DNA of 64,000 nt. Source: Dermacentor variabilis (lineage: Eukaryota; Arthropoda; Arachnida; Ixodida; Ixodidae). Made by a program: the position numbers and the translations under genes. This document shows, piece after piece, positions 45,405 to 57,051 of this stretch. Where the stretch lies: assembly GCF_050947875.1 (NCBI RefSeq), contig NC_134572.1, positions 155,579,105 to 155,643,104 on the forward strand, given 5' to 3'. The notes under the pieces are model-generated. The model was not told the DNA's origin. It did no database searches and worked only from the letters and a program-made list of their open reading frames with translations. The number at the start of each line of letters is the position of its first letter. Within the stretch, counting starts at the first letter, position 1.

Positions 45405-46400
45405 CAAAAATAACGCTGCACCAAGACGGCACCTAGACGGACGGCACTAGCGTCTGTGTGGATTTCTGTCGGCGCAGTAGGATTGAAGTGGCGAAGGATA
45501 TGTCGGAAGGTAAGCAGGAACCTCAATTGGACGAAATGCAGACTCGCACTCGGGTGTCCACTCAAAGCGTGGGTCTTTATGCAGCAGATTTGTCAGAGGA
45601 TAAGCCACGTCAGCAAAACCAGGAATAAATCGGCGAAGGTAAGAGCAAAGACCCAGAAAACTACGAAGTTGCTTCACTGACTGAGCTGCACTGAATGCCT
45701 CAACAGCTGCCGTCTTGAGGGGATCAGGCGAGATACCGTCTTTGTCAACAATATGACCCAGCATTAGGGTTTGACGGTTATCAAAGTTACATTTCTTGGA
45801 GTTCAGAACCAGGCCAGCGTTTTTGATGCAGTCGAGGACAATATCAAGGCGCTTACTTTGCTCATTGAATGTGCGCTCGAATATAATAACGTCGCCAAGA
45901 TAGCACATACAGATGTTCCATTTTAACCCACGCAGAATGGTGTCCATGAAGCTTTCAAAGGTTGCTGGGGTGTTGCACAACCCAAATGGCATCACATTGA
46001 ATTCGAATAATCCATGCGGGGTTATGAAGGCTGTTTTCTACTTGCCTGCCGGTTGTATCGGGTTTGCCAATATCCTGAGTGCAGGTTCATTGAAGAAAAA
46101 TGAGAGGCCGAATGAAGGCAATCAATCGCATCATCAATCCATGGCAGCGGGTAGACATCCTTCTTAGTCACGGCATTTTATCTTCGATAATCTACGTAAA
46201 ATCTCCAGTTACTGTCTTTGTTTCTGACGAGTATGACCGGAGCTGCGCAAGGAATCGAGGATTCGTGTATTATCTCATTTTTCCTCATGTCACTTACTTG
46301 TTCCCCGATTATCTTGCGCTCCTTAGGCGACATGCGATAAGGCTTTTGGCTGATCGGGCGCGCACATACCGTACCGATAGTATGGCGCGTTTGTGACTGG
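45405..46400 (-). pseudogene. Gypsy A reverse transcriptase and start of RNase H
   Basis: Read from 46400 downward: PYRMSPKERKIIGEQVSDM, AAPVILVRNKDSNWRFYVDY, frameshifts, then MMPFGLCNTPATFESFMD and CMCYLGDVIIF. The catalytic box reads YLGD instead of YLDD, so one Asp is lost. FLGLCSYLRRFIPGFADVA and [15 protein letters not shown] follow. The LINE interrupts RNase H at 45404. Confidence 0.8.
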
Positions 46401-46516
46401 GGAATTGAGAACGCTTTCTACGGCTGCTCAAAGTCAAACACTGACAGATGCTTAGAAAGCGTATCCACCAAGGTATGGCACTCCTTTGTGCTGAGTGACT
46501 TGTTTATTATATTATA

Positions 46517-47175
46517 TCATATCATTTTGTTTGAGACGTGGCGAAGGCCAGCAGGTTCACACGTTGGGGCTGTCAGTACGGCTATGGACGAAGACGTGTA
46601 TTGTCTAAAGTACGTGAGTTTCAAGCCGTCTGGAAGCAGGACGGACAAAACGTTCTTCAAAAAATGTAGATGCATTGGCTCTACGGAATCATCGAAACTG
46701 TCTGGAACTTCCCCGCGACATACAACCGGCACGCACACAGAGGTGGACGCAGGCGCAGCAGTATCTGCAGACACACAAAGTTCACCTTGACTGCAAGCCT
46801 CCTCAAAGAGCCCGGACGAAACATGGCCATCGACGCAAACTACCCCCGTGCGACAATCAACGGTCGCACCACACTGCCGCGAAAAGTCGATGCCCAAATT
46901 CCCTTCATGCCTCGATCGGGGAATAACTACAAATTTCGTCGCAATACCTCCACCAGCGAAGGATACTTCAGCATGCAGTGCCCATACAAACAGGGCTCAA
47001 CGACTCGCCGCTCGCTCCACAAAACGTTGCAGCCTGATCCCATCGAAATACAACTTTCCGCCCCGACCAACCTTTGAAACAGAGACTCATTACGGATACA
47101 ATTGCTCCGGTATCCACTAAAGCCATTGTAGGAACACCATCAACACTACACGCACTTTGTTCGTATTCATAGCAA
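46517..47175 (-). pseudogene. Gypsy A aspartic protease
   Basis: About 47120 the minus strand reads ALVDTGAIVSVM (DTGA active site). The frame 46517-46897 begins MGIDFSRQCGATVDC, the ILGMDF-like second half of a retropepsin, and continues as a linker towards RT. Frames in between are shifted. Confidence 0.65.
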
Positions 47176-47436
47176 CGGCAGGGGGCATTTCTGTCGATAG
47201 CACGTGTCGAGCGACCTCACCCCCATTGGCCGCGCTAGCTAGTTTTTCCGTTGTGAAGGCGAGGCGGGGCAGCGAACTGGCGATTGAGATTGACATGCGC
47301 GGTGCACGAGAAGTTGGTGGTGGCGTCAAGCTCCTGTCAAATGCCAGCGAGCGGCTCCGAAAGTTTCTCTGCCAGCAATCGTTGCCGGGAGGAACGCCAG
47401 CTGATCAAGAGGTGGTGTACGGCTGCTGAGTTGTCC

Positions 47437-48560
47437 TCATAGGAGGTGTGGTCCTTGTTGAAGACCCCGATCAACCATTCCACGTTGTTGGGCGACGATC
47501 GCAAAAGCTCGCCATGTGGCCCGTGACACCGCATTGGAAACACACCGGCAGATGCCGCAAATTTTGATGTTCTTCCATGTTGTCTCGCATGTTCCTGTCG
47601 ACTGCATAGCCAGCAGGTGGGTCACGTGCATCATGCCTAGGCATCGGCCGCCTTGAGGCACGCGTGCGACGAGGGCGTTGGTCGTAGTTATGACCTTGAT
47701 AGCTTATGGTCCCCCTCGTTTGTGGAGTAGAACTCTATTCGACGGACGCTGAGTGAACCGTGGGTTTCCGTGCCGTTGAAACGGCCGTGTTTCTCATCTC
47801 GTGTGGTAAGTACGCACCAGTGATGCCGCGTGTGCAACAGTACATCTCTTCCCGATGGAGCAACTCTTTGCGAACAATCTGCCGTATTGTTGATGGAAGG
47901 CCAACACACGAACTCGGGTCTACACTTGGCGCCGTTGTGACATTAGCCAGGCGACCAAACTTCGGTATTGTCCGTCGCATCTTCAGCGTCTCAAAGGTCC
48001 TGCATTGGCGAATGACGTCAGACATGGAATCCAAGCTTTCTTTTTCGATCAAAAAATTGTAGACGTCTTCGGCTATTTCTTTAAAGAAATGTCCAACTTT
48101 GTCATCTTCAGTCATTTGAGATTTGAATATTTAACACAGTTCCAGCACTTCTTCAATATAAGTCGTACAGGTCTCACCGGGAATCTGAGCTCTTTGCGAA
48201 AGCGTCTGTTCAGCGCGTTTTTTTACGCTAGAGTCTCCAAAACACGCTCTGAGCTCCTCGACGAAACGCTCCCATGAAGTTAGCGTGTCTTAGTGATTAC
48301 CATACCAGACGAGCGCTGTGCCGGTAAGGGAAAGCACAACAGTGGAAAACTGTTCGGTCTAGTTGCAACCGTTAGACTGGCTCACCCTTGGTAGTTCGTG
48401 AGCCACTAGTCGACATCTTCTCCGGCGTTTCTTCCGAAAGTGATTGGCACCCGGTTGTATTGCCACGGAACACCAGGTGCTGGCCATGAAGTCGCGTCAG
48501 ATCATTCGGGAATCTGGCAAGCGTAATCAGGAATGTCAGGTGAGGGTGGCGGAAGTCCGT
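47437..48560 (-). pseudogene. Gypsy A gag
   Basis: The frame 47735-48115 contains MTEDDKVGHFFKEIAEDVYNFL and VIRQCRTFETLKMRR, typical of gag just before the knuckle. At about 47505-47550 another frame encodes CFQCGVTGHMASFC, a CCHC knuckle. Upstream frames to 48563 carry the N-terminal half in fragments. Confidence 0.6.
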
Positions 48561-48617
48561 CATGTCGACGGCTTCGGCGAAGTTGTAGCAGCGTAGGCTC
48601 CGTGCTTACGAGGTGTA

Positions 48618-48634
48618 CCCCGCACAGTCCACCA
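48618..48634 (-). other. Candidate primer-binding site of gypsy A
   Basis: The minus strand reads TGGTGGACTGTGCGGGG three bases after the LTR end. TGG would pair with tRNA CCA. The tRNA is not identified. Confidence 0.45.
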
Positions 48635-48637
48635 ATT

Positions 48638-48841
48638 TGTTAAAAGCACGGGGAAAAGGGTTTTATTTAGGCGTGCGAGAGCCCGAACGGCAGGCTACGA
48701 AGGCTGCTGCACATTCTTCGTTCTCCTGTTTCCTTCTCTTCTTGATCCCCGCGTCCCTTTTACGCGTTTGGACGTAGCATACCTCTTCTGACAGACAAAG
48801 CCCACTGGGCGAGTTAACTAGCTTGTCGTGGCGTGCGGCAG
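48638..48841 (-). repeat. 5' LTR of gypsy A
   Basis: Matches 38994-39207; see that entry for the shared blocks. It contains TTTTATTTAGG, a minus-strand AATAAAA. Confidence 0.75.
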
Positions 48842-49884
48842 GCTTCGAGGTACTACTAATAACCACTGGTGGCCGTAAGAGCTGTAACTGCGTCAGTGAA
48901 GCGGGTTGTCGCGAATGGCGAAATGGAGAACTTGACGGCGCAACGACCGTGTGGTTGGCTGCCATGACGGATCAGGAAAGAAGTCAATGGTGGAGGCACT
49001 CCAGGGGTCCTTGCGCTGCTCGGAAGCGATGATCTCATTGTCGATGGAAGAAACGTCAAGCTGGTATACTAAGCAGCATGCACTTTCGTCAGGCAAGGGA
49101 GAACTTGAGAGGGTGTCAGCGTCAGCATGCTGGCGTCCGTTGCGTTAGAGGACGCTGATATCCTAATCCTGCAAGCGAAGTGCCCAACAGGCGAGATGCC
49201 CTGAAGGATCTTTGAATGACGACAGCCCGCACAGTGCAAGGTGGTCTGTGACGGCATCAAATTGGCGACCATAGAAACTGTGCCGGGGCTTAGTAAGCAC
49301 CCAGATGATCGCCAGGCACTCTTTTCCCGTGGCGGTGTAATTGGTCTCGGCTTTAGCAAGCGTACCACCTATTAAGAAAACGGTTGCTTGCGCTGCGCTA
49401 GGACATCGCCGAGACCAAGACCGCTGGCATCTGTGCGTATCCCCAATAGGTGCCGTTTGGTCGTAGTTGCGCAAAATGGGAGACGTCAGCAAACGACAGA
49501 GCTTTGCGAACGCTTAGTCGCACTCGGACGACCGTGAATGGAGGGGTCCGTTGCTCGCAAGCAACTTCGTCAGGGGCGATATGACAGAGGCAAAATTACG
49601 AAAGAAGCGCCTGAAGTAAGACCACAGGCCTGCGAAAGTTCGCAGCTCTTTTACGGATGTCGGCTTTGGGAAGTCGGCTACGGCACGAAGTTTGGCTGGA
49701 TCGGGGTGGACTCCTTCCTTCTAGACGACATAACCTAATATAGTGAGCTGCCACGCTGCAAATCGACACTTTAGCTTGAGTTGTAGGCCAGCACTTCTTA
49801 GGCTAGTCAAAATTCGCCCAAGGCGTTGAAGTTGCGTGCTGAAGTCAGCGGCAAAAACAACAACGTCGTCTAGGTTACATAAAT
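48842..49884 (-). mobile_element. Truncated gypsy (copy B): RT, RNase H, start of integrase
   Basis: The minus strand encodes LDDVVVFAADFSTQLQRL (RT, NLDD box) at 49721-49890, then RNase H (LAKAETNYTATGKECLAI, VTDHLALCGLSSF, SGHLACWALRLQD) at 49163-49492. RRQVLHFAIRDN and YGHQWLL, leading into the integrase zinc region, follow down to 48842. It ends exactly where the LTR of gypsy A begins and at the other side against an LTR-like sequence. Gag, protease and the integrase core are missing. Confidence 0.7.
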
Positions 49885-50055
49885 GATGTAGCAAGGAAGA
49901 TGGACACTGGAGCCAGCGAAGCAATGCTCTTTATTCCAGAGCCACCCAAGCGCGCGCGCTTATATAGCTTGTGCAGAGACGTCGCAGGCGTTTTCGAGAC
50001 GCTAGCGGCGCTTCTGAGACGCTGTTGGGGCGATGTCACCGCTCTTCTATCCCCC
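49885..50055 (-). repeat. LTR-like sequence with TATA and poly(A) signals
   Basis: The minus strand shows CTATATAAGCGCG (TATA box) and, about 20 bases on, GGAATAAAGAG, then ends TTGCTACA next to the broken RT of gypsy B. The layout is that of an LTR U3-R. No partner LTR is in the window, so it could be solo. Confidence 0.4.
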
Positions 50056-50266
50056 TTTTCACACGACAGCGTTAAGGAGCTCGTGTCGCAGAAAAGCCGG
50101 TGTCGTCGGCGTCGGTGTCGGCGTCGGCGGCGTTGGCCGTGAGCGATAAATCCCAGCAGGCACTTCATGAATAAAAAACAACTTGCAAGATGGGCTGGGT
50201 GGGACTCGAACCAGGGTCTCTGTAGTGTGAGACGGAGACGTTACCACTGAGCCACGAGTTCGATGC
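50056..50266 (-). mobile_element. tRNA-derived SINE (copy 2)
   Basis: The minus strand reads AACTCGTGGCTCAGTGGTAACG, then GACCCTGGTTCGAGTCCC, then a body matching 10347-10540. A GTCGGC-rich expansion lies at 50100-50140. It ends CTCCTTAACGCTGTCGTGTG. Confidence 0.75.
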
Positions 50267-50540
50267 TTCAAAGCGGTACAAAAGCGCTTATAGTGAACGC
50301 GGTGTTGCCTTAGAAACGAGCTGTTTCTAAGGCTCAGGCGTGCGTCGCTTGCTCAGGCGCACATTTCGTTGTCGCGCCGAACGCTGCGTTGCTCGACGCT
50401 CACCGCGTCCGATGAGGGGCGCGTAGTCGCTGCGCCTTAGCCCATTGTCTTACACCCCTTGACGGGTCGACGGGAACGCTTTCGCGTTCCACTGTTGAAG
50501 GCGAAGCTTAAGCGTCTTCCAATTTTTTTATTATAATCCC
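50267..50540 (-). repeat. Hairpin-rich sequence upstream of SINE copy 2
   Basis: It contains a perfect 11-bp inverted repeat with a 5-base loop (50307-50317 with 50323-50333) and a second short one (GGAACGC/GCGTTCC near 50470-50490). It is not present in SINE copy 1. It lies between the SINE and the end of gypsy C. Confidence 0.45.
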
Positions 50541-51060
50541 AACGCTCGGGCTGCCGACGCCTTCTTGTGCTTTTCCGAAGAGGGTTGGGCCTGGGAGAGC
50601 CTGCGTTTCCACGCCTGGTTGGCCGGTGTCGTGGGACTGGGATGGAGTCGCTTCAGGTGTATGGCAAGCATGGTGCTTTTCTTGTGGCGTTGCTGGCTCC
50701 TGCTCTGTGTCTTCGACAGATGGAGCTGGTGCTGGCGAGTCAGACTCCGTTGGAGGGAGTGTCTGCCGAGTTGTTGGGAATGGTACAGGAATAGGACTGC
50801 TCAGGAACAGGAAACGTTGCCTCTACCAGATGGTCTGCCTAAATGAGCCGCTCTTCGTTTTCCATGTTCACAACATAAGTCATAGCAGTGACTCGTCTGA
50901 CGATGATACCACTGATCCATGACGGTTCACCTGGTGTAGTACCCTTCGCCCGCGCCATGTCACCTTCTTTGAACTCGCGCCAGTGGGCTGCAGGCTACTG
51001 GATGTGCCGTCGCTCGTCTTTCTGCAGACGGTTCTGAAGCTCGGGGTGCAGCATAGTTAG

Positions 51061-51504
51061 TCATGTCCTTGGACTACATGATAGGAAGAATTCGGACGGG
51101 CTTTTTCTGGTTGCTCCACATGAGGTGTTTCTGTAGTGGAAAAGGAACTGGTCGACCCGATCTTGAATAGATTTGGAAACTCCCGCCCGCTCTCCATCCT
51201 TCAACTGTTTTTCCAGGTTCCTTTTCATGGTCTGAGCAAGGCGGTCAGCAGCTCCATTAGACGTTGTATGATAAGGTGGTGTCGTCTTCTGGCGGTTTCC
51301 CTTTGATGAGAGTAAAGCAGCGAACTCCGACGACACGAACTGTGGGCCGTTGTAGGTAACAAAACCTTCCGGCAGGCCAAAAGCTGCGAAAATAGTTCGT
51401 AGTCTTTCCACAGTCTTGGCTGCAGTTGTCACAGGCATGCAGATGACCTCTACCCATCTTGAACAACCGTCTACAAGGACAAGCAACCAATGAGGTTTCA
51501 GCAT
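51061..51504 (-). pseudogene. Gypsy C integrase core
   Basis: The frame contains HWLLVLVDGCSRWVEV, then VTYNGPQFVSSEF where D is expected in place of Y, and NGAADRLAQTMK where E is expected in place of D. Two of the catalytic positions have changed, so the enzyme is dead. The frame runs to the conserved FLFHYRNTSCGATRKSPSEFF. Confidence 0.8.
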
Positions 51505-52055
51505 GAGAAGTCAAGGTGAATTCTCTGCCACCGTCGTGTCGGCCAGTGCCACGAACTAATTGGAAGGCGTGGCAAAGAATTTTGAGTTAATTGGCAACTT
51601 GTGCATTCCCTCACTGCTTCTTCAATGTCCTAAGATTGCTTAGGCCACTAGACACGACTTCGTGCAAGTATTTTCATGCGAGTCTCTCTCGGGTGCCCCT
51701 CGTGCAAGAGTTTCAGTACCAAGCATTTCAGCGGATTGGTATGAGCACCCGGTTGCGCCATTTGACACAGTTATTATCAACAGATAGTTCATAACGCCTA
51801 GCGATGTACGGCATGAGAGCTTCTTCGGTTACCCTTGAAGGCCATCCGTGCCACGTGTACAGCAGCACTTTCGACAAGACTCTGTCGCGCCTGGTTTCTG
51901 TCCGAACCTATACCGGCAGCTCGTCAGTCACCAAAAAGAATTGGACGTAGTCGCTGACGCCATTCAAGTTTTTTAAGTTGAATGTGCGAGAATGTGTCTG
52001 CGTTCGCCACTTTCCGGTATTGCCACGTGCAGCGATAGGCTGAAAGCAAAAGTAT

Positions 52056-52349
52056 TCATCCTTGCATGCAGGCTGCTAATGCGGTAGATGTTTGTTTATC
52101 ATGTCCGAGAAACCCTTTCAGTAGCAGATGGCCCAAGAAAATTGTAAATTCACGGCCGAAAATGTACTTGTGCACGTATTTTTTCCTAAAAACCAAAGCC
52201 AACGCTTCTTTCTCTAGGTGTGAATAACCCATTTCTGCTTTGCTCATTGTGCGCTGAGCGTATGCTGTCGGATTTTCATGGCCGTTCCCCCCCCCCCCCC
52301 CAACATGAGAAACAACCACTCTTACTCCGTAGGTAGATGCGTCTACCAC
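52056..52349 (-). pseudogene. Gypsy C RNase H
   Basis: It opens MVDASTYGVRVVVSHV, has a glycine run encoded by a poly-C tract (52287-52301), and continues AYAQRTMSKAEMGYSHLEKEALAL and FLGHLLLKGFLGH, where the last acidic site (TDHKPL) is changed. Confidence 0.75.
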
Positions 52350-52790
52350 TACGACTAGTCATTTGGACGGACGGAAGCTCTTCGACTCTCTTTCGGCGAG
52401 ATCCGCTGCTTTCGCCAAATCGCTCGCTGTTTCAAAGTCGAGCTCTTTCCTGCAGAGTGACGCTGCTTGAATGGTCGGGTTTCGGAGACCCACAAAAAGC
52501 GGTCACGTAGCGCATCGTTCAGAAAAGTCCCAAACGCGCACTTGGCCGCCATGTGTCTTTGTTCAGTCGGCTCCAACGGACTCAACGGACTCCATTTCGA
52601 GCTGGTGCCAGGGATTGAACTTGAACCTCTCAGCTATTACTTTGTACATCTATTATTCTACAGCTATTGCGGGCCCCTTCAAGATCATGACCAGTCCTCG
52701 AACCACTTCTCCTCCGGTGAAGCAGGCAACATCAGGTCTTTGAGGGTCTTGTACGGGCAGCTTCCGAGGGCAGTGATGAAAGCGGATTTC

Positions 52791-53011
52791 TGTCGTGTCT
52801 GACGCAACGAAAGCGCAACGGTTGAGCAAAACAATACGGCTTCATTAGGCCGTCAACTAAACAACGGCGGGCGAATCTATGTTACAGGAATGAAAGCCCG
52901 CGCCAGCTTGGATGCCGGCGCTTTTAAACACAACCACAGAGTGATAACATTGGCGCCGCTGCCACGGCTCATGCCTAGCTGTGACGCCTTGTCGCCTAGG
53001 CGCACAGCATA
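52791..53011 (-). repeat. 3' LTR of gypsy D
   Basis: Ends minus CGACA at 52791 and begins near 53006-53011. Partner of 57052-57287. Confidence 0.7.
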
Positions 53012-53044
53012 TCATCTCCCCCACACTTATTTACTGTCCCGAAG

Positions 53045-53921
53045 TAGGGTTAGGTGATGTAGTGGTCGGGAGGTCGGCGCGGACGTAGTGGGTAGCGGCG
53101 ACCCTATTCGGCGGTTTTTCTGGGTGTCGTCGACTGTCCCACAGGCTCAGTGGGGCTGCTAGCACTAGTGCCAGCTGTGACGTGGTCTTCATCGCGGAAG
53201 TCGGTGGCTGTGATCACCGTGTCGTCAGAGTCCGGAGCACGTAGGATGTAGTTACGGTGACGCACTCACTCACACACACCCCGGGGTGTCAGAACGCTAA
53301 CACGATACGACACTGGACCGGTGCGAACGAGAACGGAAGCATTGAACCACTTGGGCCTTCGGACAAACTTGCGGACACGCACGAAGTCTCCTTCACTGAA
53401 CGTAGTCGCACGATGCCTGCGGCGACTGGTGTCCTGGAACTGTTTGTGGGCGACTAGCTCCTCAACGGAGGGCCTGACCAGGTCTAGCCTAGTCCTGAGG
53501 CGCCTCGCTAACAGCAAAAGAGCCTATGCATTTGTCGCTTGGGGGGTGTTGCGGTACGGCAGGAGGAAGTCTGCGAGCTCCGACGGTGGTTTGTGTCGGC
53601 TGGCCTTCCGAATTGCACCCGTCAGCGTCTGGACGAAACGTTCTGTGGAACCGCTGCTGCTCGGATGATACGGAGCTGTTCTCACGTATCTTGTTCCTAC
53701 TCGCTGCAGGTACTCCTGCAAATCTGCAGAAGTGAACTGAGTGCCGTTGTCGGACACCCAAGTCTCAGCAATCCGAATCTGCTAAACAGTTCATGTAGGC
53801 ATGAAATGGTTGCTTGAGTGGTGGTTCTCCGCATTGCAAACACTTGTGACCATTTTGAATGTGCATCGACCAGCACGAGGCATGTCACTCGGCTTATCGG
53901 GCCCGAGAAATCGACATGCAA
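53045..53921 (-). pseudogene. Gypsy D integrase
   Basis: All three catalytic residues remain: MHVDFSGP (first Asp), SDNGTQFTSADLQ (second) and GSTERFVQTLTGA (Glu). A frameshift near 53700-53757 separates the first from the other two. The C-terminal part (EGDFVRVRKFVRRPKW, GPVSYRVSVLT) is in frame 53266-53517. The upstream zinc-binding domain, above 53921, is poorly preserved. Confidence 0.8.
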
Positions 53922-54188
53922 CCGTTGCGAAGGGTGTGTAGGCTATGCTGAAGGATCCAAGCTCGCTTTAGGAGCCAGATTTCGATTAGACGCGCAAGCG
54001 TTGCAAGACACGGTGAAACGCTATATGTCACTTTCGATAGTAGGCCACCAAACGCAGCTCATTGCTAGTCCTTTGGTGCGAACAACACCTGGATGACCTT
54101 GGTGCAACTCGTCCTAAATTAACGTGCGGAATTTTTTGGGAACAAGTACTGGCATTCCCAGCATAGTGCATCCTCGGTGTATCGACAG

Positions 54189-55506
54189 TCATAGTCCTCT
54201 ATGAAAGAATGGTTTGGTTTCATTCGGGACACTACGCGGCCTGCTTGACAGGATATCATGAGTAACAGTACAGAAAGTAGCATAATGCGAAGTTTCACAA
54301 GCAATATCACTCCTGTTGATCGGCATAGTGTCGAAGCGTAGGTCATAATATGATTCTTCCTGCTCACTGACCGCCGGCTTTGCTATTGGCAGCCTAGACA
54401 AGCAATCTGCGTCAGCGTTCTGTGCAGAAGGCCGAAAATTTAACGAAAAAGAGCAGGCCGACAAACCAATCGCCCATCGTTTCATTCTTGCGGCGGCAAT
54501 TGCTGCTATGCCAGTCTTGGGACAAAAAATTGTAGCCATAGACTTGTGGTCCGTGATGAAAACAAACTGCCGTGCATACAGGTAGTAATGGAATGGAACA
54601 CAAGAGCTAAGGCTTTTTTTTTCTAATTGACTATAACCTTTATCGGCACAACTCAAGTTGCGTGAGGCATATGCTACTGGCATTATCTGATCGTCAGAAA
54701 AAATGTGCGACAACACTGCACTAACCCCGTAGCCGCACGCATCACATGATAACTGCAGGGGCAGGCCTGGATAATAGTGCGCCAAGATCGGAGCTGACGA
54801 CAGCAGCTGCTTGATGTGCTGAAAGGTGCGGTCGCAAGCAGTTTTCTCATTCCAGGTGACTTCTTTCTGCAAGAGCCTCTTTAAGTGGAAAATAACGGTG
54901 GATAACTTTGGAACGGCCTTTCCATAGAAGTTGACGAGGCCCAGCAGCAATTGAAGTTGGCACTTATCAGATGGCGCCGCTGCCTTGTTTATCGCCGCTC
55001 GTTTTTCGTCCTTTCAGCAGATGCCGTGTTTGTCGATTGCACGGGCCAGATATGTCAGCTCGTCGCGAAAGAATTTGCAATTCGATGACTTGAAGCGAAT
55101 TGTACGTTCTGTCAGCCTTTTGAGAACTGCATCAAGGTTCTGCAACTGTTCTTCCTTTGAGCGACCCGTAATTAGGATATCATCAATGTAGCAAAACACG
55201 AAGTTCAAGCCCTAAGAGATATTATCTTTTATATCTTTCGAATATTGCAGGTGGCGAAGGCATTCCAAAGGGCAGACGATTCACGGCGTATAGACCCTTG
55301 TGGGAGTTAAGCGTAAGTTACCGCTTTGACTCTCGGTCGATTTCTACTTGCTGGAACGACCTGTTTAGATCAATTTTGGAGAATTCCTGTCCGCCAGAGC
55401 GAGGTGCAAACAGCTCGTCCGGCTTGGGTAACGGGTAATGTTCTACGTCTAGTATGGGGTTCAGTGTCAGCTTGTAATCACTACATACCCTTATTGACCC
55501 GTCCCG
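54189..55506 (-). pseudogene. Gypsy D reverse transcriptase and RNase H
   Basis: RT: CYIDDILITGRSKEEQLQNLDAV at 55014-55208 with an intact YIDD box, and upstream fragments to 55506. RNase H at 54189-54950: GLVNFYGKAVPKL, LQLSCDACGYGVSAVL, AYASRNLSCADKGYSQLE, FITDHKSMATIF, NADADCLSRLP. This is the standard gypsy order and follows the protease frame at 55507. Confidence 0.8.
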
Positions 55507-56577
55507 CTACAAAACTGGCACCACCGGAGTGGCGTACTCGCTAATCGTTACCGGAGTCAGTATGTCCCTCTCTTCTTCTCTAGACAACTCTTGCTCGACG
55601 GTACATTTTAGAGGAAACGGAAGCCTTCGATCTTTGAAAAATTTTGCCGCCTTCACATCTTTGAAAACAAGAGTCACCTTCTCACCACAGATGGTGCCTA
55701 GCTCATCCTTGAAGAGGTCCTTATGGCGGTCAAGCAAGGATTGTAGCTCGGGAAGTCGTTGAGCACTTTGTAATGTCTCCCTCTGTAGCTGATGCAGACC
55801 GCGACCTTGGTTCCAATCGATGCGTACCTGCTGAAGCCAGTTGCGCCTGAACAGTGCTGGCCCGCTCGTACAGCGGTAAGCTCGTACAGCGGTAAGCGCT
55901 GGCACTGATCTTGTGCTCAACTCTAAGAAAAAAATACCGCATGGCTTGACAGGTTCCCTCGTATAAGTCCTCAGGGTCAACTTAGTTTGTTTCAGAGGCA
56001 GTGCCGGAAAACGAGAGGGGGACTGACCCAGGGACATTACCGAAACGGCAGCTCCCGTATCAAGCTCCATTTGCAAGGCAACACCCTCGACGATTAAGCT
56101 GAGCATCATAGGGTCTCCAGTCTCTACCTCTTTCGTGACAACACTTCGCAGGGGTGGTTCTGATGGTTGTAACACCCGAACGTTCTGTACTGGTCGCTTT
56201 CGCTTCGACCGCAATTTTCCTTGCCGCCTTAGGCAGTCTTTCTTAATGTGCTCTTTGTTGTTGCAAAAAAAAAAAACAAGTCGCATTGACATGCGGGCAG
56301 GAATTGGTAGCGTGAGTTGAGTTACACAGGAAGCATTTCGTTGTTCCCTTTGTAGGCAACTGATGCACCCCGAACTCGCTTTCAGGCTGCGAATGAGCAG
56401 CTGTAGCGTCAGCAAGCGCTGCTTCCAAAGCTGCTGCACAGTCAACGGCTCGCTTAAACAATAGGTTCTTGTCTTCCGAAAACAAGTGTCTTTGAATGAC
56501 GACTCTGAGCACACCGCACACAAATCTACCTCGAAGCGACTCGTCAAGAAATACACCAAACTCGCATGTTTGCGCAA
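55507..56577 (-). pseudogene. Gypsy D protease and linker to RT
   Basis: The 356-residue frame contains LQMELDTGAAVSVMS (DTGA active site) and later CTVEQELSREEERDI just ahead of RT. The N-terminal 120 residues overlap gag in another frame. Confidence 0.75.
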
Positions 56578-56970
56578 ATGCCCGCAACTCCGCCACGTAC
56601 TGTGGTACGCTTTCGTGTTCCTTCTGCACTCGGCAATGAAACTTCGCTCGCTTGCCTATGACTGACCGTTCAGGGGCCAAATGTTTAGGAAAAAGCTCAC
56701 GCAAGCTTTCCAGGGACTTCGAGGACGGCTTATCTGGAGCGGCGGGCGGCTTGAGGAGCGAATATGTTTGCGGAATCAATATGCTGATGAACGCGTCTAC
56801 CTACCGGTCTTCCGGTACATTATTGACTCAAAGGTACGCGTGCACGCGTTCTTCATAGCTAGTCCAATCGCTCGTAGAATTGTCGAAATGTTGTACTTGC
56901 CCCGGTTGCAGACTCGTGGTCACCTTCGCCATACTGTCCCAACCGCCTGCTCCTCAGCTGTCCGAGCGTA
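56243..56970 (-). pseudogene. Gypsy D gag
   Basis: The frame 56243-56779 contains AKFHCRVQKEHESVPQYVAEL, FLDESLRGRFVCGV and a cysteine cluster (CFLCNSTHATNSCPHVNATC) typical of the nucleocapsid. The A-rich tract at 56262-56273 may have slipped and broken the link to protease. The gag start lies near 56970. Confidence 0.75.
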
Positions 56971-57051
56971 ATCCGTCATCAGGTGAATTCCATTACTGTC
57001 AGACAGGATCTTGTTTCTTGCTGGCAGCATCCCAACTTCGTCGCCTGTCTG

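Larger units (their letters stand above)
38994..48841 (-). mobile_element. LTR-bounded Ty3/gypsy retrotransposon (copy A), split by a LINE
   Basis: Similar LTRs at 38994-39207 and 48638-48841 bound integrase and RNase H (39204-40784), then a plus-strand LINE (40785-45404), then RT, protease and gag (45405-48560), all on the minus strand. Without the LINE the element is about 5.2 kb, a normal gypsy length and order. Frameshifts are many, and the catalytic RT box is mutated. Confidence 0.8.
50541..52790 (-). mobile_element. Gypsy copy C, 3' part (integrase, RNase H, part of gag)
   Basis: From high to low coordinate this has the middle of gag (52355-52790), an abrupt junction near 52350, the end of RNase H (52056-52349), integrase (51061-52000) and a Pro/Ser/Thr-rich C-terminal tail (50550-50870). 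Protease and RT are missing, so an internal deletion joined gag to RNase H. The 5' part of gag lies beyond the inserted gypsy D, at 57288-57500. Confidence 0.7.

Noticed and set aside
53257..53817. Plus-strand frames of 66-115 residues
   Set aside because: They lie opposite the gypsy D integrase, whose motifs are clear on the minus strand, and are antisense shadows.
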